A DNA stretch of 64,000 nucleotides from Flavobacterium sp. ENC (GCF_020991415.1 NZ_JAJMOY010000002.1:682001-746000), one strand, 5' to 3'. Shown: positions 18,265-26,639, numbered from the stretch's first letter. Numbers and translations: made by a program. Notes: a model not told the origin generated them from the sequence alone.

Positions 18265-19125
18265 ATGAATAGTAATGACCTGAAAATATTTGAAGCCGCA
18301 GCAACACTGGGAAGTTTTACGAAAGCTGCAGAAGCAACTTTTACGGTACAATCAAACGTAACGGCGCGGATAAAAAATCTCGAAGATGAATTTGGAGCTG
18401 AACTGTTTAAAAGAGTATCCAGAAAAGTGGTTCTAACTGAAGCAGGCGAAACACTTTTGCAATATGCTAAAAAAATAGGACGATTACTGGAGGAGGCAAA
18501 AAGTGATATACAGAGTGCAGACAAAATAGGAGGGACCATACGCATAGGGTGTATTGAGACCACTATGGCTCTTAAAGTGCCGGAAATCATTAAAGGTTTT
18601 GCAGAACTTTATCCCAATGTAGCGCTTGAATTTTATTCTTCAATGTTATCAGCATTGATAAGTGATGTAGTCAGTTATAAACTTGATGCTGCTTTTGTTG
18701 TAGCACCCCTAAATATTCCGGGTTTACAGCAGCTTATTGTTCGTGATGAACAACTTGTAATAATCGCAGGTGGTGATGTGGATAAGCTTTCGGTAGTATT
18801 GAAACAAGAACCTTTAAAAATAGTAGTTTTTGAGCAAGGTTGTTTTTTCAGGGCGCGACTTGAAACCTGGCTCGGTTCAAAAGGAATCCTCCGTTATAAA
18901 AGTACCGTACTCAATTCGATAGAAGGCATTATTAATTTTGTGGAGGCAGGTCTTGGTATTAGTATACTTCCTGCAGAAGTGGTAAATCAGTATTACAGCA
19001 ACAGAAATATAAAAACTTTTCCTCTAACGAAAGAACTTGCCACGATGACCACAGTGTTAATTTACAGAAATGATGAAGAACCTTCAAAGGCTTTAAATGT
19101 ATTTTTAGATCAGTATCGGAATTAA
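18265..19125 (+). CDS. LysR-family transcriptional regulator
   Basis: 286-residue LysR regulator. The winged helix is at residues 1-60 (LKIFEAAATLGSFTKAAEATF, then VTARIKNLEDEFGAELFKR) and the periplasmic-binding-protein-like effector domain at about 90-285 (GTIRIGCIETT, GLGISILPAEVV). It is divergently transcribed from the alpha/beta hydrolase at 17201-18175, the usual arrangement for a LysR protein controlling its neighbour; that target is inferred from position. Its start follows the promoter-like TATATTTG box by 50 bases. Effector unknown. Confidence 0.93.
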   Translation: MNSNDLKIFEAAATLGSFTKAAEATFTVQSNVTARIKNLEDEFGAELFKRVSRKVVLTEAGETLLQYAKKIGRLLEEAKSDIQSADKIGGTIRIGCIETTMALKVPEIIKGFAELYPNVALEFYSSMLSALISDVVSYKLDAAFVVAPLNIPGLQQLIVRDEQLVIIAGGDVDKLSVVLKQEPLKIVVFEQGCFFRARLETWLGSKGILRYKSTVLNSIEGIINFVEAGLGISILPAEVVNQYYSNRNIKTFPLTKELATMTTVLIYRNDEEPSKALNVFLDQYRN

Positions 19126-19138
19126 AGGTTCTATACCA

Positions 19139-19165
19139 GGTTCTGTCGCATTTGGAAATAATTTT
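19139..19165 (+). repeat. Solo IS6-family-like terminal repeat
   Basis: GGTTCTGTCGCATTTGG followed by RAATAA is repeated in the same orientation at 26753, where a transposase remnant follows, with about 24 of 27 bases matching. The first 12 bases resemble IS6/IS257-type ends (GGTTCTGTTGCA). No transposase sequence follows this copy, so it appears to be a stranded end. Confidence 0.5.
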
Positions 19166-19221
19166 AATACTGGCTTCCTTATTGCAGCGGGCAGTGCGGT
19201 AAAAAGGTTTCCTTTTGTGTT

Positions 19222-19725
19222 TTAGTTGTTTTTTTTTAATTCAGTTAGAGTTTTATCAATTATATTTTCAATTTCTAAAAAATTGTTTGCAAGCTGCAAA
19301 ATCTCTTCTTGAGCTTTTTCATTGTCAAATTCTATCCATCCCTGCATTAATGTAAGTGGTCCAAAATCGATGCTTATATTTTTCCAGTTGTGTATACTTT
19401 TTTTAAACTCTTCCCTAAAAGAATTGGCAAATTTTCTACTTTCAATAGAATAACCATTTAATTTTCGAAGTTTCAATGCATGGATATTATAAAATATTTT
19501 TTTCTGTTGCAAAGTTGATTGGTCAACCCAAATTGAAAAGAAAATTCTTGTCTCAGCAGTTAAGGGGTTCTCTTCTGAATTTGTCCATGATTTTTTATAA
19601 AGTTTCAAAAAAACCGAATTCAAAACTTCTCCAACAGCTATTTCAAGGCCCTTTTCATTTAGCACTCTTTGGTTAATTTTGGTTGCTGCTTTTTTAAATA
19701 TAGTTAAATGATTTTCAAATTCCAT
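19222..19725 (-). CDS. Hypothetical protein, 167 residues
   Basis: I do not recognise a family. The product is soluble, without signal peptide or membrane segment, rich in Lys, Asn and aromatic residues, and looks mostly helical, with a Leu/Glu/Ile-rich C terminus (EEILQLANNFLEIENIIDKTL) that could form a coiled coil. The frame is intact with a normal amino-acid composition, so it is probably a real gene, but it lies in a region of relics next to a solo IS end, and it may be cargo acquired by transfer. Confidence 0.6.
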   Translation of the reverse strand: MEFENHLTIFKKAATKINQRVLNEKGLEIAVGEVLNSVFLKLYKKSWTNSEENPLTAETRIFFSIWVDQSTLQQKKIFYNIHALKLRKLNGYSIESRKFANSFREEFKKSIHNWKNISIDFGPLTLMQGWIEFDNEKAQEEILQLANNFLEIENIIDKTLTELKKNN

Positions 19726-19962
19726 TTTGATCCTTTTGCTAAATTATGTTTTCAATTTTATAGTGCCGTTTAACAATGACAGCTAACGTCTGTCTATGAA
19801 AAAACTTCCATTTGAGTTGCATCAAATATAACAAAAAACCCGTGTCAAAACAGGAATTTTCGTATTTCGGGGGAATGCAGCATACCACGGGAATTTCCCG
19901 CCACCCAGATGCGTTTTCTAGTTTAGAAGATGCTATAGCTACCTGTCTTCCATTGGCTTTGT

Positions 19963-20002
19963 AAATTTGGTTTTGATGTCCTGTTGGGGATTGAGAGAAA
20001 AT
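19963..20002. repeat. Dispersed intergenic repeat, copy A
   Basis: About 40 bases centred on TGATGTCCTGTTGGGGAT recur with a few mismatches at 22581-22619. This copy lies in the 363-base gap between the hypothetical gene and the TetR gene, where nothing else was recognised. The minus frame across the gap is open but has no family resemblance and I do not treat it as coding. Confidence 0.45.
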
Positions 20003-20101
20003 TGATATCGTTTTATTTTTGATTTTGCTACAAAATGTACTCTGATATTTTTTACTTTGCTTTGAGAGATTCAATTAGAAATTGGAGGCTTATAAAAATT
20101 G

Positions 20102-20653
20102 CTATAATTTATTGAGTTTATTTACCAGATAACTTATTATTTGTGCAATACTTTCAGCAGGAATAGAGAAATCATTTTCGATCCAATTTTTGATGACAGC
20201 AATACTTCCTTTTTCGCCAAATTGGTATGCCATTTCAGCAAAAGGCTTTACTTCGGCAGTAAGTTCTATTTGATTTTCAACTGGAAAATTATTCCGGACA
20301 CTTCTCAGGATTCGCGACAGAATTCCGCTTCCATCCGCTTTGGTAAACACAATTTTACTCATCTGCTTATCGCTTTCCAGTAACTGGCAGCTAAGCAGTA
20401 TCACATCATCCATATTGGTGCTTTTACGCAAAACCGCTGAGAGTTTTTCAAAAACATCATCTTCTATTTCAAGCAGTATATCCAACGGAATATTATAATG
20501 CCGATAAAATGTATTGCGGTTGACATCGGCTGTTTTACACAGTTCGGTGATGGTGATTTCGCTTAATTCCTTCTCTTGCAGCAAACTAAATAATGCCTCA
20601 CGCAATATTTTTTTAGTATACTGAACCCTTCTGTCTTTTCTTAAATCCATCAC
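20102..20653 (-). CDS. TetR/AcrR-family transcriptional regulator
   Basis: 183 residues with an N-terminal TetR helix-turn-helix: TKKILREALFSLLQEK, then ITITELCKTADVNRNTFYRHY (residues about 34-54), which is the most conserved part of the family. The C-terminal ligand domain resembles the DhaS/TetR_C_8 type, where the terminal helices include a long amphipathic segment (KNWIENDFSIPAESIAQIISYLV). It is divergent from the disrupted epimerase gene, which may once have been its target; with that gene broken the regulator may be orphaned. A promoter-like element lies about 120 bases upstream. Confidence 0.88.
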   Translation of the reverse strand: MMDLRKDRRVQYTKKILREALFSLLQEKELSEITITELCKTADVNRNTFYRHYNIPLDILLEIEDDVFEKLSAVLRKSTNMDDVILLSCQLLESDKQMSKIVFTKADGSGILSRILRSVRNNFPVENQIELTAEVKPFAEMAYQFGEKGSIAVIKNWIENDFSIPAESIAQIISYLVNKLNKL

Positions 20654-20774
20654 AAATTATTTTATATACGCTACAAAAGCATTAGTCTTTGTTCGCTAAT
20701 GTACAGTAGCATCCTTTTTTGAAACAGCAAATTCATTCTTCTATACTAGTTTTACGTAGTAATCAAAAAGAACA

Positions 20775-20806
20775 CAAAGTTAAATATTGAACATATTGTA
20801 TAACAA
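20775..20806 (-). promoter_or_regulatory. Predicted promoter of the TetR gene
   Basis: On the minus strand, TTG (20806-20804) is followed after 21 bases by TAACTTTG (20782-20775), a fit to TTG-N19-21-TAnnTTTG. The leader to the TetR start would be about 115 bases. Confidence 0.45.
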
Positions 20807-20866
20807 ATATAGCTTTTTTATCAAAATTTAGGCGGATTGAAAAGCACAAATGTTAAATTAAAAAAA

Positions 20867-21925
20867 ATGGAAAATAAGATATCACGAAAAAAAATACTTC
20901 TGACCGGTGCATCCGGAACTGTATGATTTGAAACCTTACAGTATCTGGTTGAGCATACGGATTATGAAATAACGGTTTTTGATTTAAAAACCCAAAATTC
21001 AGTAAAAAAACTGGCTCCCTTTCGATCTCGTGTAGAGATTATATATGGAGACATCAGCAATAGAGAAGAAGTGCTAAAAGTTGCCCAAAATAAGGATGTA
21101 GCTATCCATTTGGCAGCGGTCATTCCACCTCTTGCGGATATAGATCCGGATATGGCTTACAGAGTCAATGTGAGAGGGACCGAAAATCTTATTTACGCTT
21201 TAGAGAAGAATTCGCCGGATTGTTATTTGATTTTTAGTTCGAGTATTTCAGTTTATGGTGATCGGATGAAGAATCCCCAGATAAGTGTCGCTGATATTTT
21301 GCAGCCCAGTCCCGGTGATCAGTATGGAGAAACAAAGGTGTTGTGTGAGTCGTTGATAGCGAAATCCAAATTATCATGGAGTATTTTTCGTCTGGCTGCC
21401 ATTATGGGGAACCATAAGATATCCAAATTGATGTTTCACATGCCGCTGGATACACCAATGGAAATCTGCACGCCAAAAGATACGGGCAGAGCTTTTGCTA
21501 AAGCAATTGAAAACCAAAAAAAACTTGAGAAGCAAATATTCAACTTGGGAGGGGGAGAGGAGTGTGTTATTACTTATGGATCTTTTCTGGACAAAATGTT
21601 TGCTGAATTTGGCTTAGGCAAAGCTGATTTTCCACAAAAGGCGTTTGCAGAGAAAAATTTTCACTGCGGGATTTTAAAAGATGGTGAAGATTTAGATAAT
21701 ATTCTAGGTTTTCGACAGCAAAATCTGAACGATTATTTCGGGATGGTCCGCCAGAAAATTTATCCTCTCCAAAAAAAAATCACCTTCATTTTTAAAAGTA
21801 TTATAAAAAAATGGCTGCTCTCACAATCAGAACCCTACCAGGCGTTTAAAAAAGGGAATGTAAAAAAAATGAATCACTTTTTTAACCAATTAGAGAAAGA
21901 GAAGCTGGAAAAGGTTCTATTATAA
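20867..21925 (+). pseudogene. NAD-dependent epimerase/dehydratase disrupted by a nonsense codon
   Basis: ATG 20867 opens a Rossmann-fold SDR protein: KKILLTGASGTV, then TGA at 20924-20926, then FETLQYLVEH in the same frame, continuing without other stops to 21925 (352 codons). The stop replaces the third glycine of the GxxGxxG dinucleotide-binding motif; one base change (GGA to TGA) explains it. Later family features are intact: VAIHLAAVIPP, VNVRGTENLIYALE, a serine region FSSSISVYG and the catalytic YGETK. A GTG at 21071 could restart translation, but that product would lack the nucleotide-binding strand. The gene is followed 18 bases later by the DUF2141 gene. A sequencing error is the main alternative. 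Confidence 0.8.
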
Positions 21926-21943
21926 ATCCTAAAAAAATTACTT

Positions 21944-22369
21944 ATGAAAATTAAAATGATAAGCCTGATACTACTTGTAACAGTTAATTCGGCACTGTTT
22001 GCACAACATAATTTCAGCGTTGAAGTATCGGGCGTAGCACCCGGAAAAGGATCTGTTTTTTTTGGATTATACGATAAAGAGAAAGGCTTTCTTGATAATG
22101 CGTCACAGATTGCCACCGGAAAAGTAAAAGCTTCAGAAAATAAAGTGGTCTACACGTTCAAAAACCTGCCGGATGGCGATTATGCTATTGCTGTTTATCA
22201 AGACTTGAATAATAACGGAAAATGTGATAGAAATATGATTGGTTATCCGACAGAAGGATTTGGATTTTCTAAAAATTATAAACCAAAACTCGCAGCACCT
22301 AATTTTGATGATGTAAAAATTGCAATCAACCGGTATGCTAAAACCAGTATTGTATTGATTGTTAAATAG
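21944..22369 (+). CDS. DUF2141 domain-containing exported protein
   Basis: 141 residues with a signal peptide ending at LFAQ (about residue 21). The rest is one DUF2141 beta-sandwich domain, recognisable from VSGVAPGKGSVFFGLYD, the strand FKNLPDGDYAIAVYQDLNNNGKCD with its acidic, asparagine-rich (possibly calcium-binding) turn, and GYPTEGFGFSKN. The function of the family is unknown, and members are common in Bacteroidota. It lies 18 bases after the broken epimerase gene and was probably co-transcribed with it. Confidence 0.88.
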   Translation: MKIKMISLILLVTVNSALFAQHNFSVEVSGVAPGKGSVFFGLYDKEKGFLDNASQIATGKVKASENKVVYTFKNLPDGDYAIAVYQDLNNNGKCDRNMIGYPTEGFGFSKNYKPKLAAPNFDDVKIAINRYAKTSIVLIVK

Positions 22370-22444
22370 AAGACCCTTGCTCAGTTATGGGAATTACTTA
22401 TTATACTCTGCTGCTTATGACTACATTAATAGCTGTACAGATAT

Positions 22445-22480
22445 AAAAAAGGCGCCAATTTTCTTCAATTGGCGCCTTTT
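22445..22480 (-). terminator. Terminator hairpin of a lost tRNA gene
   Basis: A 10-base stem GGCGCCAATT/AATTGGCGCC with 6-base loop, followed on the minus strand by a T run. It differs by one base over 25 from the hairpin behind tRNA-Arg at 27128-27153. Confidence 0.65.
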
Positions 22481-22485
22481 GGCTA

Positions 22486-22502
22486 TGGTGACCCCAACGG
22501 GA
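22486..22502 (-). pseudogene. Possible tRNA 3'-end relic
   Basis: On the minus strand the bases read CCCGTTGGGGTCACCA, a plausible T-stem 3' strand plus acceptor 3' strand, directly before the duplicated terminator. The rest of the tRNA is missing. The plus-strand order, hairpin then TTTGGCT then GTGACC, parallels the intact tRNA-Arg region at 27144-27185. The identity of the original tRNA cannot be told. Confidence 0.35.
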
Positions 22503-22580
22503 CAGATTACACACCGTTTTATGGAGGATTTAAAGAGATTGGCTTACTATATTTAGTGTCTGTCTTTCATTTACTTTATG

Positions 22581-22619
22581 AATTTGGTTTGGATGTCCTG
22601 TTGGGGATCGAAGGAAAAT
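22581..22619. repeat. Dispersed intergenic repeat, copy B
   Basis: Contains GGATGTCCTGTTGGGGATCG, matching copy A at 19963-20002. The surrounding 22520-22959 contains no convincing gene; an ACTCTTATTTT/AAATAAGAGT inverted repeat near 22889-22932 lies just past the Crp-family stop and may be its weak terminator. Confidence 0.45.
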
Positions 22620-22959
22620 GTAGCGTCACAAAAAAACAAATAGTTAACCTCTTTTTATTAAAATCTCCCTAGCTTTTTATGACAAAATTGTAGGCAACTC
22701 CAAAAGAAAGTAAACAATCAATTATGGAAATGCTTTTCCAAATTTAAAGAGAAGTCTGAAATAGCGACATGGATGTATCGTATAGGATTAAACACTACGA
22801 TGGCATAATTTAGAAAAAACAAAGTCAACTTATTGCATATACTGATATTTAGGATAAAAATATCCTCTCAGAAACCACATAACATTAGCGAGAAGAACTC
22901 TTATTTTCGGCGATTCGTCAGAAATAAGAGTATACTTTCTTTAATCCAGGATTTCAAGA

Positions 22960-23577
22960 TTACGGCCTTCGTAAGCCGTTGCTTTTCATCTTGCTTAAGA
23001 ATTCAGGTGTGACACCTATATAACCTGCGACGTACTTTTGTGGCAATTTAAGCATCAGGTCAGGATATTGGCTATAGAATTTCCAATATCGCTCTTCTGC
23101 AGTAAGACTGAGAATTTCCAGCGTGCGTTCCTGAAAAGCAATTAATGAACGTTCAGTCAAAATTCTGAAGTATCTTTCGAAGGCTGTACCTGATAAAAAC
23201 AATTTTTCTTTAGTTTCCTTTGTAAAGAATAAGATTTCTGTATCAAGTATGGCCTGGATGTTCAGCTGACTTGGTTTATCAGTGTAGAAGTTCTGCAAAT
23301 TTCCCGTCCACCAGCCAGGCGTTGAAAATCCAAGAATATGTTCTGTCCCTCTATTGTCTGTTATGTATGTCCTAAGGCATCCGCTCAGTACATAGGAACT
23401 CATGGCGGCTACTCCACCCTCATGAAGGAGGTATTGATTCTTTTTTATTTTCCTGTACTGAACCAGGGAATTTAGCGCCAAAATTTCATTTTCGCTCAAG
23501 CTCACATAGGTTTTGATATGGTTTTCGAGTGAGGAAGTGTCAAATTTTGAACCAGTTATTTGGATAAGTTTAGTCAT
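22960..23577 (-). CDS. Crp/Fnr-family transcriptional regulator
   Basis: 205 residues with a cyclic-nucleotide-binding fold (LLHEGGVAAMSSYVLSGCLRTY, then ILGFSTPGWWTG) and a C-terminal helix-turn-helix (LPQKYVAGYIGVTPEFLSKM). The recognition helix is followed by SNGLRRP and the stop; relatives usually read on with a longer basic tail, so the last residues may be altered. It is of the Bacteroidota type without clear cAMP-contact residues. The gene is divergent from the isochorismatase-like gene, with a perfect 16-base palindrome between, so it probably regulates that gene and itself (inference). Confidence 0.88.
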   Translation of the reverse strand: MTKLIQITGSKFDTSSLENHIKTYVSLSENEILALNSLVQYRKIKKNQYLLHEGGVAAMSSYVLSGCLRTYITDNRGTEHILGFSTPGWWTGNLQNFYTDKPSQLNIQAILDTEILFFTKETKEKLFLSGTAFERYFRILTERSLIAFQERTLEILSLTAEERYWKFYSQYPDLMLKLPQKYVAGYIGVTPEFLSKMKSNGLRRP

Positions 23578-23602
23578 TTCTTAATCTAGGTTAAGTCAAT
23601 TC

Positions 23603-23618
23603 AATAATGTACATTATT
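23603..23618. promoter_or_regulatory. Palindromic operator between Crp-family regulator and hydrolase
   Basis: AATAATGTACATTATT is a perfect 16-base palindrome in the 106-base divergent intergenic region, about 22 bases before the -7-like box of the + strand gene, where a regulator could block or recruit polymerase. Confidence 0.5.
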
Positions 23619-23639
23619 ACACTTAAGCGACCTAAGTTC

Positions 23640-23647
23640 TAATTTTG
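23640..23647 (+). promoter_or_regulatory. -7 box of the isochorismatase-like gene
   Basis: TAATTTTG fits the TAnnTTTG consensus, 37 bases before the ATG at 23684. A good TTG -33 element is missing, as might be expected for an activator-dependent promoter. Confidence 0.4.
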
Positions 23648-23683
23648 ACCTATTAAATAACTATAATTTTAAATAACAAATTT

Positions 23684-24409
23684 ATGAAAAAATTAATGAA
23701 TTCATCAGTAGTAAAAGCACTATCGATTATGTTCGTTTTATGCTTGAATTTTACAGTAGCGAGCGCTCAGCAGAAAAAAACTGCCTTGATCAATCCCGAT
23801 GATGCTGTTTTTTTATTTGTCGACCATCAGAGTGGTTTGGTTCAAACTGTTCACAGTATGCCAGTTGGTGATTTAAGAAGAAATCTTACCGCTCTAGCAA
23901 AAGCATCCCAATTGTTGCATATACCTGCCATTTATACTGCATCGGTTCCGTCTGGACCGAATGGCCCTACACTGCCTGAGGTAAAAGACAATGCACCAGA
24001 TGCAAAGTATGTTATCCGACAGGGGGAAATTAATGCCTGGGATAGTAAAGAATTTGTCAATGCAGTTAAAGCTACAGGTAAGAAGACCCTCATTATCTCG
24101 GGTATGTGGACCAGCGTATGTGTAGTCTATCCTGCCTTGTCTGCCCTTGGAGAAGGCTATACTGTTTATGCAGTTGCAGATGCCAGCGGGGATATTACGC
24201 CTGAAGCACATGACCTGGCTATGCTCCGCATGACACAAGCGGGAGCTATCCCGGTAACCTGCGGCGCTGTGCTTCCTGAATTGATGAAAGACTGGAGAAG
24301 GAAAGAGTCCGGTGATTTTGCCAAACTGCTGGCAGAAATGGTGCCTAATTTCCAGGCTGTTATCGAACAATACTATAAAGCCCAGGAGGTTGCAAAATCA
24401 GAAAAATAA
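23684..24409 (+). CDS. Exported isochorismatase-family cysteine hydrolase
   Basis: 241 residues with a signal peptide ending at ASAQ (about residue 29), unusual in a family that is mainly cytoplasmic. The catalytic Asp is D47 in FLFVDHQSG and the nucleophile Cys is C146 in SGMWTSVCVVYPA. The GEINAWDS segment is typical of YcaC-like hydrolases, and R112 stands where a catalytic Lys might be expected. The substrate is unknown. Its position opposite a Crp-family regulator suggests inducible expression, and a strong hairpin follows 45 bases downstream, making it a single-gene unit. Confidence 0.85.
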   Translation: MKKLMNSSVVKALSIMFVLCLNFTVASAQQKKTALINPDDAVFLFVDHQSGLVQTVHSMPVGDLRRNLTALAKASQLLHIPAIYTASVPSGPNGPTLPEVKDNAPDAKYVIRQGEINAWDSKEFVNAVKATGKKTLIISGMWTSVCVVYPALSALGEGYTVYAVADASGDITPEAHDLAMLRMTQAGAIPVTCGAVLPELMKDWRRKESGDFAKLLAEMVPNFQAVIEQYYKAQEVAKSEK

Positions 24410-24453
24410 TATGTGGTCCTGTATCCTAATAATACATTAAATACCAAGCCAAT

Positions 24454-24490
24454 AAAAAATGGTTGCTCCTAAAAAAGCAACCATTTTTTT
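24454..24490 (+). terminator. Terminator after the isochorismatase-like gene
   Basis: AAAAAATGGTTGCT and AGCAACCATTTTTT form a strong stem closed by an A-rich loop and followed by T residues. Confidence 0.85.
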
Positions 24491-24696
24491 AAACCGCTAT
24501 AGTAATTATATAATTCGGCTTAAGTCCAATACCAATTTTGTATTCCATTTTTGCCATTTTCCAGTCAATTAAACTTCAGTTTTTTTGATCCCATTGGTTT
24601 TGATATAAGCCAACTTTATAACTTATCGATTAATTAAAACAAAAAATATGGAAAAATGGGTAGGATGAAGTGAATTGATGAAATAAATATTAGCAA

Positions 24697-24966
24697 ATGA
24701 AAATTCAAAGTACCAGTTACAGTAAGCAATTTTTTATCAGTAATAATAGCAAGCGTATTTCTATTTGGATTATCTGAATTATTAAAGAATCCAATAAAAG
24801 TTTTTAAATCATTGGAATTTTATTTTTAGCAATTTCAATGCTAAGTCCAATTGGAACAGCGAATTTAACCGCAGGAAGGAGAATAACATTGTCCATTATG
24901 CATTTAGTAGCAGGTTCTACTATTATTTATATTTTAATAAGAACTGACAATGAAACAAAAATCTAA
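24697..24966 (+). pseudogene. DUF6069-like membrane protein, frameshifted relic
   Basis: Three frames must be joined to read the protein. ATG 24697 starts it. From 24701 the next frame gives KFKVPVTVSNFLSVIIASVF, then LFGLSELLKNPIKVFK, ending in a TAG near 24835. From 24811 another frame gives IGILFLAISMLSPIGTA, NLTAGRRITLSIMHLVAG and STIIYILIRT, ending at TAA 24964-24966. Two single-base shifts thus break a small multi-helix protein resembling DUF6069 (the LSPIGTANLTAG and MHLVAG motifs). Its 3' end overlaps the start of the next gene. Confidence 0.65.
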
Positions 24967-25624
24967 AAAAATATTTCTATTATTCTTTATAGGATTAATC
25001 CCTGCAATCACATTTGCTCAGGATTCTATTTCTAAAATTCACCCATCTAAACCAGTGCCAGTTGAATTAGATATTGGTAATAATCGTTTTGGGATTCAAT
25101 TTCTTGTTATTAAGCATTTTCCTAATTCAAAACATTTCAATATTCTTGCCCTTACGAGTTTTGCAAGTGATTATAAAAATAATCTTTCAAATCTTGATTT
25201 TATTTCCAATATTCAAGTCAGTTATGAAATACTGAAAGGATTTGGGTTAGCAATTGGCACATCCGTTAATGCTAAAAGCGGCTTTGTCTCTGTTGCCGCT
25301 CTACAATATGTTTTTGCTAACAAACAAGTACTATTTGTTATTACTCCAAACATACATATATCTGATTCCTACAATTTAGAAGGGTTAACGGTTTTAGAAT
25401 ACAAACCAGCCATATCTAAAACCACTTATCTATATTCTAGATTTCAAGCATTATATAATCATAATACAAAAGGTGATTTTCACGAAAGAAGTTACATTCA
25501 ATTAAAATTAGGTTTAGGAATAGAAAGTTATCAATTTGGGCTAGCCTCAAATTTTGATTTTTATGGTCCCAATAAAATTTTGAAAGATAATTATGGGGTA
25601 TTTGTAAGAGTTAATTTTAATTAA
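24950..25624 (+). CDS. Putative outer-membrane beta-barrel protein, 224 residues
   Basis: A signal peptide (MKQKSKKIFLLFFIGLIPAI, cleavage near TFAQ at residue 24) is followed by alternating hydrophobic/polar strands (FGIQFLVIKHF, GFGLAIGTSVNAKSGF, YSRFQALYNHNTK, YIQLKLGLGIESYQFGLASN) and a C-terminal strand ending in Asn-Phe-Asn. This suggests a small barrel, though no family is recognised. The start overlaps the tail of the DUF6069 relic by 17 bases. The intact frame implies function, although both neighbours are broken. Confidence 0.6.
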   Translation: MKQKSKKIFLLFFIGLIPAITFAQDSISKIHPSKPVPVELDIGNNRFGIQFLVIKHFPNSKHFNILALTSFASDYKNNLSNLDFISNIQVSYEILKGFGLAIGTSVNAKSGFVSVAALQYVFANKQVLFVITPNIHISDSYNLEGLTVLEYKPAISKTTYLYSRFQALYNHNTKGDFHERSYIQLKLGLGIESYQFGLASNFDFYGPNKILKDNYGVFVRVNFN

Positions 25625-25627
25625 ATA

Positions 25628-25732
25628 ATGAGTAAAAACAGATTAGAGGCATTTAGTGATGGTGTCTTAGCTATTATTATATTAGAAATAAAAGCTCCTA
25701 ACAGTGTTGAATGTAGAAAAAGCAATAAATAA
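25628..25732 (+). pseudogene. TMEM175-family potassium channel N-terminal fragment
   Basis: ATG 25628 reads MSKNRLEAFSDGVLAIIILE then IKAP. The RLEAFSDGVxAI signature is the pore-lining first helix of bacterial TMEM175/DUF1211 channels. The helix is shortened, the frame ends after 34 residues, and nothing of the remaining transmembrane helices follows. It is a deletion remnant. Confidence 0.65.
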
Positions 25733-25754
25733 TTATAAATAGAAAAACAAACTT

Positions 25755-26639
25755 ATGTCAGGATTTACACCATTCATAAATAAGAGAAGAGCATTTTTAA
25801 AAAATGCATTTAGTTTAGCTGGGTTATATTTATTATCCCCATTAGCCAAAGCAACAACATTAATTAATAATAATTCAACAACATTAAAAAAGGAGATAAA
25901 AATGATACAAGTATTAAAAAAAGAAGATCAGTTTAATAGAACAATATTCAATGGTAATTTTATTGCAAACAAGCCAGTAGCCAGTGGAGCACAAGATAAT
26001 GTTAAACCTTATTCCAGTCTGTTTTATTGGAGTCACGCACGGGCAATTGACCAATGTGAGTTTGGATTGCATCCGCACGAAGGGTTTGAAATAATGACTT
26101 TTGTTTTAGAAGGAAGTGTATCACATTACGACACAGCAACAGCAGTCTGGACACCATTAGACGCAGGAGATTTTCAAGTTATTCAATCAAATAGTGGAAT
26201 TCAGCATTCAGAGAGAATTACTAAAGGAACACGAAACTTCCAAATTTGGTTTGATCCTAATTTTTATGAAGCAGTAAAAAAAGCGCCATCCTATACAGAT
26301 TATCATAGCAAAGATTTTAAATCGATAATTGAAAATGGAATTAAAACTATCATTTATGTCGGAGAAGGGAGTATTGCCAATGTGCTTACGCCGGGTTTAT
26401 CAATCAAACGCCTTTTTTTCGATAAGAAAAGTAAGTATATTTTACAATTAAATAAAAACAGTAGTTATACGTTTTATGTTTTAAAAGGTGATACCGTCAT
26501 AGACGGCAATGCTTTAACATCAGATGATGCGGTTCGAATCTCAAATCTTGAAAACCTGGAAGTGGAGTTTGAGATAGACGGTGAATTATTTTACATTGAA
26601 ACGCCTTCAGTTCCAAATTATAAAATGGTTTGGAGCTAA
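25755..26639 (+). CDS. Pirin-family cupin protein with Tat-like export signal
   Basis: 294 residues. The cupin core reads WSHARAIDQCEFGLHPHEGFE, then IMTFVLEGSVSHYD, LDAGDFQVIQSNSGIQHSE and FQIWFDPN. The HPHEGFE and QHSE histidines and acid are the metal-binding set of pirins. Some bacterial pirins have quercetinase activity, but the substrate here is unknown. The first 50 residues are unusual: NKRRAFLKNAFSLAGLYLL resembles a twin-arginine (RRxFLK) signal, which would place the pirin outside the cytoplasm. A second possible start at ATG 25902 has a good AAGGAG-type ribosome site in front and would give the standard cytoplasmic pirin, so dual starts are possible. Confidence 0.83.
   Translation: MSGFTPFINKRRAFLKNAFSLAGLYLLSPLAKATTLINNNSTTLKKEIKMIQVLKKEDQFNRTIFNGNFIANKPVASGAQDNVKPYSSLFYWSHARAIDQCEFGLHPHEGFEIMTFVLEGSVSHYDTATAVWTPLDAGDFQVIQSNSGIQHSERITKGTRNFQIWFDPNFYEAVKKAPSYTDYHSKDFKSIIENGIKTIIYVGEGSIANVLTPGLSIKRLFFDKKSKYILQLNKNSSYTFYVLKGDTVIDGNALTSDDAVRISNLENLEVEFEIDGELFYIETPSVPNYKMVWS

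Noticed and set aside
19739..20074. Minus-strand open frame of 111 codons
   Set aside because: No family resemblance, unusual composition, and it crosses the dispersed repeat at 19963-20002 that recurs in noncoding DNA; treated as intergenic.
22359..22672. Two short plus-strand frames after the DUF2141 gene
   Set aside because: They span the tRNA-tail/terminator relic and the repeat at 22581; no coding signature.
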